Source: an uncultured Rickettsiales bacterium | GTDB lineage: Bacteria > Pseudomonadota > Alphaproteobacteria > Rickettsiales > UBA1997 | Direction: 5' to 3' | Assembly (NCBI GenBank): GCA_951800555.1 | Contig: CATOJU010000082.1 | Span: 1 to 5,232 of the forward strand | Length of the DNA: 5,232 bases | In this document: positions 1 to 5,232 of the stretch, one piece after another | Position numbering within the stretch: position 1 is the stretch's first letter | Layout of the letters: the number at the start of each line of letters is the position of its first letter | Made by a program: the position numbers and the translations under genes | The notes under the pieces: generated by a model | What the model saw: the letters and a program-made list of their open reading frames with translations, nothing else | Told to the model about the DNA's origin: nothing | Databases searched by the model: none

Positions 1-85
1 CAATAACATATATAAATAAAAATTTATACTCCCCATAAAAAAATCTTAGTAAATAATTCTATTATTATTTATTAAAATTACAATT

Positions 86-3000
86 ATGACTACTTTCGTT
101 TTTACACAAGCTTTAAATACTATAAATAGCAAAGTAAATCAAGTAAGAAATTTATATTCAAATTCAATAGTAGGGCAATACATAAATTATGAAAATAATA
201 AAACAAGATGGAAGAAGGATAAAATATCAGGAAAATTATCGGAAATTTCAATTCAAACATCTACTTATAACAAAATAATTCCTATGGTATATGGAACAAA
301 TAAACTTGCTGGAAATATAATTTGGCTTGGGAAGGTTAATGAAGTTGTAAATAACAATACTACTACTATAAGAATAGGAAAAGGACAAAAAATAAAGCAA
401 AATACAATAGAATATTTTTATTATCTAAGTTTTGCTATAGCAATTTGTAAAGGTGAAATTTCAAAATTAAATAATGTTTGGGCAGATAATAAATTACTTA
501 ATTTAATAAATTATTCTTATAGATTTTACAATGGAACGGAAGAACAAAAGCCAGATAGCTTAATTGAGGCTACAGAGGGAATTGGTAAAGTATCGGCCTA
601 TAAAGAAATATGTTATATAGTTTTTGAAAATTTTCCTTTAAGTGAATTTAATAATAGAATTCCAAATTTTATTTTTGAAGTTACTAGAAAAAATAATATT
701 GAAAATATAGATACAACCATTGGTATGGAGCAATATATAAAAGGAATAAATATAATGCCAAATTATGGAGAAGCTTTAACTCATATGGAATTACAATATA
801 GAGCGGGTGAACAATTCGCTCCAGATGCTGTTGATTGGATTGAAGGTATTTGGTATAATATGAATTATAATAATAATTCAAATATAGCTGATGGGTTATA
901 TTCGGTAAATATGCTATTAGATACTTTACCTAATTGTGAATATTTTTCACAACATGTTGCTTTTTTTGCTAATAGTATAGCAATAAAAGATTGTACTTTA
1001 AAACCAAGAGTAACTTTTAATTTTTTTCATACCAGTTATCCTATATATACAAGAATGGATAGATTTGCAGCAGGTACAAAATGGGATAGATATAACACGC
1101 CTTTAATGGGAAAAGACAATAATAAATTTAGATTTAGTAGTGGAACTATAAGTAATGGAAGTCTTATATCACTTTTTAAGAAATTGAAACTAAATAATAA
1201 AAAAATAGTTTTTTATCCAGATATATTATTTGATGTTGCGGGAAAACCTGATAAAACTTTTTTAAGTGGTAATGTTAATGATATACATAATTTTTTTACA
1301 AAAATAAACGGTTATAATGAATTTATATTAAGTTATGCAACAGTTTTAAAAGATTATGTTGATGTGTTTTTAATAGGTAGTGAATTAATTAATTTAACTT
1401 CTTTACAAAATCCAGAAGATTTAAGTTTTCCAGCAGTAGATGAGTTAATAAATTTAGCAAAACAAGTAAAAAAAATATTAGGTGATAAAGTTAAAGTCAG
1501 TTATGCAGCTAGTTATAAAGAATATCATAATTGCAATGGTTGGTATAATTTAGATAAACTTTGGGCCAGCGAATATATTGATTTTGTTGGTATTAACGCT
1601 TTTTTTCCTTTAACAAATTTAACGCAAGATAATATTAATAAAGCAATTATAAAACAAGGTTGGTTTAATGGTGAAGAATATGATTATAAAATTGTAAATG
1701 GCAATAGAATTTCGCTTGATCCAAAATATGCTTGTAAAAATATAAAATATTGGTGGGAAAATTCTCATACTAATCCGGATGGAATTGTTACAGATTGGAT
1801 TCCTAAAAGTAAAAAAATATGGTTTACAGAGTATGGTTTTAATTCTATTGATGGAACTACTAATGAACCCTATAAAAAAAATGAATTGCCAGCATATTCC
1901 AATGGCAATGTAGATTTTTTTGCCCAAAGAACAGCTATTGAAGCTACTGAAGAAGTATTTTTGAATAGTGAATATGTAGAAAATAAATTTTTATACTATT
2001 GGGATATTAGGCCATACCCATTTTATCCAAATAGAACGGATTTATGGGAAGATTGTATAGAATGGAAATATAATTATTGTATAAATGGTAAAACTGGTAT
2101 TTCTAATGCTAATATCACAATACATCAATTATTTAAGGATGCCGATATAGATTTAAATTTAATTGAAAATATTGAAGTTGATGAATTCGTTGATGGAATG
2201 ATTATAAATAATAGTATGAGTATTAGAGACGCTTTATATATATTGCAAAAAGTTTATTTTTTTGATTGTATTGAAGACGATAATAAAATAAAATTTATTT
2301 CTAATAAAAGTAATGTAAGAGATAAACAAGTAGTTACAGATGTATATTTAGATGATTTAATATATACTAATGATAAATATATAGATATAGAATTTATAGA
2401 TAATAATGATTTACCTAAAAAACTTGATTTAATATTTTTAGATAAAAATAATGACTATGATACTACATCGGTTTATGCGGAAAGAGAAAGTGTTGATAGT
2501 AATAAAAGAGATATAGAAACTTTGCCAGTTGTATTAGATGAAGAAAAAGCAAGAAATGTAGCAGAAATATCTTTATATTTGTCTTGGTTAGAAAAAGCAA
2601 TTTTCAGTTTTGTTTTACCTATAAAATTTTTATTTTTAAATCCATCTGATTTAATTAAACTTTATTTGGAAGATAAAAGTTATTTACTTAAAATAAAAAC
2701 TATTTTTATGGAAAATAATTTAATAAAAATACAAGCTACACAATTTGATAATGAAATTTACAATTATAAAAAAGATATTTCATTAAATTCTAATCTTGAA
2801 ATCATTGGACTTTCTGGTAATACTAATATGAAAATAATTGAATTACCAGCCATAAATCAAAGTATGCTTAATAAAATATATTTATTTTTTATAATTTCTG
2901 GTGAACTCGAAACTTGGGACGGTGCAAATATTTATTATTCTAATAATGGGGGTAGAACATATAATACAATAGATTCTGTAACACAACAGTCTTTATTAGG

Positions 3001-3721
3001 ACGAGTTTTTAATATTCCGAAGAAATCTAGACCATATTATTTTGATTATGAAAATATTTTACAAGTATTTTTTCATCCAAAAATTAATACGGATTTATTA
3101 GAAAATGTTGATGATCTAGAATTGTATAATGGTGCAAATATTGCATTGTATGGAAGTGAAATAATACAATTTAAAAGTATAAAACTTAATGGTGATAATT
3201 CATATTCTATTAGCGGATTGTTGAGAGGTTTATATAATACAGAAAAAGAAATTTATAATCATAAAGAAGGAGATATTTTTGTAATTTTAAATAATAATTT
3301 ATATTTTCAAGAACTTGAATGTGATAAAATTAATTTTTATTATTTATATAAAGCGGTTACTTTTAAAAGAGATTTAGCAGATGTTGATGAAATATTATAT
3401 AATATTAGAGGAAAAAATCTAAAACCTTTTACACCTTGTCATTTTAGATATAAAATTATTGATAGTAAATTAATTTTGGAATGGAAAGAGAGGGGTAGGG
3501 GTTACAGCAATTGGGTTGATTATAATGATTATATTTCTGTTGAGAATGAAAAGAAATATTTACTTAATATTTATAATTCCCATAATATTTTGTTAAAATC
3601 TGTTTATTTAAATGGTGAAAAATATGTATTTGAGTTGACCGATAGCTATGATTCTTTGAAATTGTGTTTGTGTCAGGTTGGTAGATATGGATTAGGAGAA
3701 ATTGTTGAGATAAAAGTATAA
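86..3721 (+). CDS. GTA tail-tip 'megatron' protein (RcGTA ORFg15-like), TIM-barrel and phage-tail domains
   Basis: The 1211-aa product matches the alphaproteobacterial gene transfer agent baseplate/tail-tip protein known as ORFg15 or megatron (about 1300 aa in Rhodobacter, from memory). In the particle this protein forms the distal tail tip that contacts the recipient envelope. Recognisable segments in order: residues 51-80, with the IPMVYG...LAGNIIW signature; 109-200, with YYLSFAIAICKGEI, VWAD, YNGTEEQ.PD and NRIPNFIFEV; a TIM-barrel glycoside-hydrolase-like domain at about 373-670, with FYPDILFDV, GSEL (E433), DFVGINAFFPL and WFTEYG (E582), then YYWDIRPYP; a phage-tail domain from about 700; and a C-terminal domain containing SGLLRGLYNTE (1042-1052) and a closing QVGRYGLGE motif. 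E433 and E582 sit where clan-A glycosidases carry their acid/base and nucleophile; that they are catalytic is inference. The ATG at 86 follows an in-frame stop at 50-52 and has no Shine-Dalgarno. The frame is uninterrupted. No other GTA gene is visible in the window, as expected if GTA genes are scattered in Rickettsiales. Confidence 0.9.
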   Translation: MTTFVFTQALNTINSKVNQVRNLYSNSIVGQYINYENNKTRWKKDKISGKLSEISIQTSTYNKIIPMVYGTNKLAGNIIWLGKVNEVVNNNTTTIRIGKGQKIKQNTIEYFYYLSFAIAICKGEISKLNNVWADNKLLNLINYSYRFYNGTEEQKPDSLIEATEGIGKVSAYKEICYIVFENFPLSEFNNRIPNFIFEVTRKNNIENIDTTIGMEQYIKGINIMPNYGEALTHMELQYRAGEQFAPDAVDWIEGIWYNMNYNNNSNIADGLYSVNMLLDTLPNCEYFSQHVAFFANSIAIKDCTLKPRVTFNFFHTSYPIYTRMDRFAAGTKWDRYNTPLMGKDNNKFRFSSGTISNGSLISLFKKLKLNNKKIVFYPDILFDVAGKPDKTFLSGNVNDIHNFFTKINGYNEFILSYATVLKDYVDVFLIGSELINLTSLQNPEDLSFPAVDELINLAKQVKKILGDKVKVSYAASYKEYHNCNGWYNLDKLWASEYIDFVGINAFFPLTNLTQDNINKAIIKQGWFNGEEYDYKIVNGNRISLDPKYACKNIKYWWENSHTNPDGIVTDWIPKSKKIWFTEYGFNSIDGTTNEPYKKNELPAYSNGNVDFFAQRTAIEATEEVFLNSEYVENKFLYYWDIRPYPFYPNRTDLWEDCIEWKYNYCINGKTGISNANITIHQLFKDADIDLNLIENIEVDEFVDGMIINNSMSIRDALYILQKVYFFDCIEDDNKIKFISNKSNVRDKQVVTDVYLDDLIYTNDKYIDIEFIDNNDLPKKLDLIFLDKNNDYDTTSVYAERESVDSNKRDIETLPVVLDEEKARNVAEISLYLSWLEKAIFSFVLPIKFLFLNPSDLIKLYLEDKSYLLKIKTIFMENNLIKIQATQFDNEIYNYKKDISLNSNLEIIGLSGNTNMKIIELPAINQSMLNKIYLFFIISGELETWDGANIYYSNNGGRTYNTIDSVTQQSLLGRVFNIPKKSRPYYFDYENILQVFFHPKINTDLLENVDDLELYNGANIALYGSEIIQFKSIKLNGDNSYSISGLLRGLYNTEKEIYNHKEGDIFVILNNNLYFQELECDKINFYYLYKAVTFKRDLADVDEILYNIRGKNLKPFTPCHFRYKIIDSKLILEWKERGRGYSNWVDYNDYISVENEKKYLLNIYNSHNILLKSVYLNGEKYVFELTDSYDSLKLCLCQVGRYGLGEIVEIKV

Positions 3722-3776
3722 AATTCATATTTATCTAAACTAAATAAAAAAATATTAATAAATATTAAAAAATATA

Positions 3777-3803
3777 TTGACTTATTATAATATATATTAT
3801 AAA
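3777..3803 (+). promoter_or_regulatory. candidate sigma70 promoter of the outer-membrane barrel gene
   Basis: TTGACT (3777-3782) is a good -35 match in a region almost without G or C. TATAAA (3798-3803) lies 15 bp downstream as a possible -10, although the spacer is short and TATAAT at 3786-3791 or TATTAT at 3795-3800 would be worse spaced. Transcription would start near 3810, leaving a leader of about 30 nt. The AT richness makes -10 matches cheap, so the -35 is the better evidence. Confidence 0.4.
3785..3802. repeat. 18-bp perfect AT palindrome in the barrel-gene promoter
   Basis: TTATAATATATATTATAA is its own reverse complement. It fills the space between the -35 element and the putative -10 of the downstream gene. 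It could be an operator or simply an AT-rich, easily melted tract; a palindrome made only of A and T is not rare in such DNA. Confidence 0.3.
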
Positions 3804-3838
3804 AATATTTTTATGTAAAAATAATTATAATAATAACA

Positions 3839-4459
3839 ATGAAAAAATATATAATTAGTGCTTTAGCACTGCTTTTTAGCTTTAATGTAAAAGCTATAGA
3901 ATTTAGACCTTATGTATCTGGTAAGATAAATGCTAATTTTACAAAATATGATACTAAATTAAGTTTTGATCCTGATGATAGTGAGTCAAATACCAGTATT
4001 AAAATTGATGATACTGTGTTTGGTGGTGTTATCGCGGTTGGACTTTTTAATACTGATACTTCTTTACCATTAAGAGCTGAATTTGAATTTAGTATTTTAT
4101 CAAAAGTAAAAGAGACATTAAATGATATTATTGAATTGGGTGCAGAAGCTAAACTTAATACTTATTATTTAAATTTATATTATGATTTTTATAATTTCCA
4201 AGATATTGGTTTTGTTCCTTATGTAAATCTTGGTCTTGGCGCAGCTACTGCCGATGTTTCTGTGAAAGTTTTAGGTGAAAAAATTGCTGATGAGAAAAAA
4301 ACATCTTTTTCTTGGCAAATAGGTGCTGGTTCTTACTATAAAATAAATGATAATTTATTTGCAGATCTTGGGCTTAAATATAGCCAAACATCGTTTAGTG
4401 ATCTTGATTTAGATGCTGATATAATTGCTTTATCACTAGGTTTGAGATATAACTTTTAA
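3839..4459 (+). CDS. small outer-membrane beta-barrel protein with signal peptide
   Basis: The 206-aa product starts with a classical signal peptide: KK at residues 2-3, a hydrophobic core (about 5-15), and a likely signal peptidase I cut after VKA (residue 19). That leaves a mature protein of about 187 residues. The rest alternates hydrophobic and polar residues in short beta-strand-like runs such as LRAEFEFSI, TYYLNLYYDFY, FVPYVNLGLGAA, FSWQIGAGSYYKI and LFADLGLKYSQ. It ends in LSLGLRYNF with a terminal Phe, the usual outer-membrane insertion (BAM recognition) signal. The size suits an 8-stranded barrel of the opacity/OmpA-like (OMP_b-brl) or Rickettsiales surface-antigen type; I cannot choose between these. 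Acidic stretches (DPDDSES, DLDLDAD) fit exposed loops or turns. The ATG is set by the signal peptide, as the upstream DNA has no Shine-Dalgarno. It appears to be a monocistronic unit with its own promoter and a terminator 20 bp after the stop. A role in adhesion or as a surface antigen is possible but not shown. Confidence 0.85.
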   Translation: MKKYIISALALLFSFNVKAIEFRPYVSGKINANFTKYDTKLSFDPDDSESNTSIKIDDTVFGGVIAVGLFNTDTSLPLRAEFEFSILSKVKETLNDIIELGAEAKLNTYYLNLYYDFYNFQDIGFVPYVNLGLGAATADVSVKVLGEKIADEKKTSFSWQIGAGSYYKINDNLFADLGLKYSQTSFSDLDLDADIIALSLGLRYNF

Positions 4460-4479
4460 TTTATAAATTATTTAAAATT

Positions 4480-4510
4480 AAATACCCATAAATTTTTATG
4501 GGTATTTTTT
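4480..4510 (+). terminator. rho-independent terminator of the barrel gene
   Basis: A 13-bp perfect inverted repeat (AAATACCCATAAA at 4480-4492 against TTTATGGGTATTT at 4495-4507) with a CCC/GGG centre is followed by a run of six T (4505-4510). It lies 20 bp after the stop codon of the barrel gene, in an otherwise AT-only context. The A-rich 5' side also gives a weaker terminator on the opposite strand. Confidence 0.88.
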
Positions 4511-4600
4511 AGGTACTGCCTACTTATACATCAAATAATATTATTCATATTTTAAAATTATTTATTTTTATAATTGTTTATTTTTTAATTTCTATTATTT

Positions 4601-4667
4601 ATGTCATTCCAGATTAGAATTTCTTAATAAACTTGTTTATTTAGAAATTCTTAATGTGGAATCCAAT
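4601..4667 (+). repeat. R1, left palindromic repeat (hairpin) of the GIY-YIG cassette
   Basis: This 67-bp repeat runs from ATGTCATTCC to GGAATCCAAT. Its hairpin (4606-4662) has arms ATTCC-AGATT-AGAATTTCT-T-AATAAAC around a TT centre. The outer ATTCC/GGAAT pairs are perfect; there is one T bulge plus a G:G mismatch in the AGATT/TAATGT segment, and one T:T mismatch further in. Positions 4606-4651 are identical to 5065-5110 in R2. The TGTCATTCC...GGAATCC end pair resembles intergenic palindromes that I recall from Rickettsiales genomes, including Wolbachia. Confidence 0.85.
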
Positions 4668-4705
4668 GATAAAAACAATTCAAAAGAAATAAAATCAAAT
4701 AATAG

Positions 4706-4734
4706 TTGAAAAAATTATCTCAATATAGTATAAT
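4706..4734 (+). promoter_or_regulatory. sigma70-type promoter of the GIY-YIG gene
   Basis: TTGAAA (4706-4711) and a perfect TATAAT (4729-4734) are separated by the optimal 17 bp. Transcription would begin near 4741, about 24 nt before the ATG. The promoter lies between R1 and the gene, so the cassette carries its own expression signal and does not depend on the host gene upstream, which is terminated at 4510. Confidence 0.7.
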
Positions 4735-4764
4735 AAAACTATATCAGTAATTAAATTATCTATA

Positions 4765-5058
4765 ATGTATAATTATTATGTTTATATTTTAGCAAATAAA
4801 AGAAATGGAACTATATATATTGGAGTTACTAATAATTTAATTAAAAGAATACTAGAACATAAAAACAAATTGTATGATAATAGTTTTACAAAAAAATATA
4901 ATATTGATAAATTAGTTTATTATGAAGTCTACGATTCAATAGAAGAAGCTATCCAAAGAGAAAAACAATTAAAAATATGGAACAGAAAATGGAAAATAGA
5001 TCTTATAGAAAATATTAATAAAGAATGGAGAGATTTATATTTTGACCTATTGGTATAA
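4765..5058 (+). CDS. GIY-YIG (URI-domain) small nuclease, COG2827/UPF0213-like
   Basis: The 97-aa product is a complete single-domain GIY-YIG protein of the COG2827/UPF0213 (YhbQ-like) type, which is usually about 80-100 aa. Visible motifs: YVYIL at 5-9 (the 'GIY' strand, as VYI), YIG at 18-20, R28 and H32 in the following helix (NNLIKRILEHK), and E66 in AIQREKQLKIW, the expected metal-binding glutamate. The closing WNRKWKIDLIE...EWRDLY is typical of the family. All core catalytic positions (Y7, Y18, R28, H32, E66) are present, so the protein should be an active metal-dependent DNA endonuclease; its target is unknown. There is no added DNA-binding domain. The ATG at 4765 lies about 24 nt after the promoter's predicted start site and has no Shine-Dalgarno. 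The gene sits alone between two palindromic repeats and its stop is one base from R2, which suggests the nuclease acts on those hairpins or spreads with them. A repair or housekeeping role remains possible. Confidence 0.9.
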   Translation: MYNYYVYILANKRNGTIYIGVTNNLIKRILEHKNKLYDNSFTKKYNIDKLVYYEVYDSIEEAIQREKQLKIWNRKWKIDLIENINKEWRDLYFDLLV

Positions 5059-5059
5059 T

Positions 5060-5125
5060 ATTGGATTCCAGATTAGAATTTCTTAATAAACTTGTTTATT
5101 TAGAAATTCTAATCTAGAATGACAT
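5060..5125 (-). repeat. R2, right palindromic repeat (hairpin) of the GIY-YIG cassette
   Basis: This 66-bp repeat runs from ATTGGATTCC to GAATGACAT. Its flanks are the reverse complement of those of R1 (11 bp at the inner end, TGGAATCCAAT; 9 bp or more at the outer end), so by its ends it is inverted relative to R1. It folds into a 56-nt hairpin (5065-5120) with 27-nt arms, a TT centre and two mismatched pairs (C:A near the base, T:T inside). It starts one base after the GIY-YIG stop and could also stabilise or end that transcript, although no T run follows. Confidence 0.85.
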
Positions 5126-5167
5126 AAATAAAGGAAAATCAAGAAAATAAACATAAATAGGAAAAAT

Positions 5168-5201
5168 ATTAAATAAAAAAAGATATTTTTAATTATTTAA
5201 T
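5168..5201. repeat. AT-only inverted repeat beyond the cassette
   Basis: ATTAAATAA (5168-5176) pairs with TTATTTAAT (5193-5201), and A5 (5177-5181) pairs with T5 (5186-5190) around a GATA loop, leaving a 2-nt bulge. The stem has only A:T pairs, so it is thermodynamically weak and may be a by-product of composition. No gene is visible from 5059 to the window end. Confidence 0.3.
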
Positions 5202-5205
5202 AATT

Positions 5206-5216
5206 TGATATATAAT
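5206..5216 (+). promoter_or_regulatory. possible -10 element for a gene beyond the window
   Basis: TGATATATAAT contains a TATAAT (5211-5216) and, in a shifted register, an extended -10 pattern (TG-N-TATATA). No convincing -35 lies 16-18 bp upstream. The more GC-bearing TTGGGTAGTGTC follows directly. Weak evidence in such AT-rich DNA. Confidence 0.2.
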
Positions 5217-5232
5217 TGGGTAGTGTCTTTTT

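Larger units (their letters stand above)
4596..5130. mobile_element. putative GIY-YIG cassette bounded by palindromic terminal repeats
   Basis: This 535-bp unit has perfect 14-bp outer inverted ends (TATTTATGTCATTC at 4596-4609 and its complement at 5117-5130). These belong to two roughly 66-bp repeats, R1 and R2, that are inverted by their flanks and are each palindromic. Between them lie one promoter and one 97-aa GIY-YIG gene, whose stop ends one base before R2. Nothing else is inside. The arrangement resembles REP-flanked RAYT genes (REPINs), in which hairpins are mobilised by a nuclease encoded between them. No clear target-site duplication is seen outside the ends. Mobility is inference; the repeats and their arrangement are seen directly. 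Confidence 0.6.

Noticed and set aside
1..38. Possible C-terminal end of an upstream gene (open in one + frame until TAA at 36-38)
   Set aside because: Only 11 codons are visible and they match nothing I recognise. Chance open frames of this length are common, so no partial gene is called.
684..881. 65-aa open frame on the minus strand
   Set aside because: It lies wholly inside the GTA megatron gene, has a Tyr/Leu-rich composition typical of antisense AT-rich coding DNA, and shows no motif.
1619..1927. 102-aa open frame on the minus strand, Ile/Phe-rich
   Set aside because: It is antisense to the conserved TIM-barrel region of the megatron. Its apparent membrane-like composition comes from reading AAA/AAT codons backwards, so it is not a real gene.
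3751..3768. AT-only inverted repeat (AATATT...AATATT) after the megatron stop, as a terminator
   Set aside because: The stem has six A:T pairs and no following T run, so it is too weak to support a terminator call.
4601..5125. Two-repeat CRISPR-like array
   Set aside because: There are only two copies separated by a coding gene, each is strongly palindromic, and their flanks are inverted. There are no spacers and no cas genes.
5211..5232. GGGTAGTGTC near the window end as an insertion-sequence terminus
   Set aside because: It looks faintly like an IS end but there is no partner inverted repeat or transposase in the window, so it cannot be supported.

Overview
The window is very AT-rich. It carries an alphaproteobacterial gene-transfer-agent (GTA) tail gene, a small outer-membrane barrel gene and a palindrome-flanked GIY-YIG cassette. 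Together these suggest a reduced-genome alphaproteobacterium, most likely a Rickettsiales-type endosymbiont or pathogen. The lineage is inferred from composition and gene content; there is no rRNA or other phylogenetic marker here.

Layout, all on the + strand. (1) 86-3721 encodes a 1211-residue homologue of the large GTA tail-tip protein (RcGTA ORFg15, 'megatron'), with an N-terminal tail region, a TIM-barrel glycoside-hydrolase-like domain, a phage-tail domain and a C-terminal domain. It is intact. (2) 3722-3838 is a short AT-only intergenic stretch with a candidate promoter and an 18-bp perfect palindrome. (3) 3839-4459 encodes a secreted outer-membrane beta-barrel protein, followed by a clear rho-independent terminator (4480-4510). 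(4) About 4596-5130 is a compact 535-bp cassette: a palindromic repeat (R1), a strong sigma70-like promoter, a 97-aa GIY-YIG nuclease gene, and a second palindromic repeat (R2) that begins one base after the stop codon. (5) 5131-5232 is AT-rich intergenic DNA with an AT hairpin and a possible -10 element near the window end.

The genes do not form one pathway. The GTA gene would act in a phage-like particle, the barrel protein is a surface protein with its own promoter and terminator, and the GIY-YIG cassette looks like a self-contained, possibly mobile insertion downstream of that terminator. The most interesting object is this cassette. Its two roughly 66-bp ends are inverted relative to one another by their flanks, yet their 46-bp hairpin cores are identical in direct orientation. 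This architecture resembles a REP/RAYT (REPIN) system, but with a GIY-YIG nuclease in place of the tyrosine transposase.
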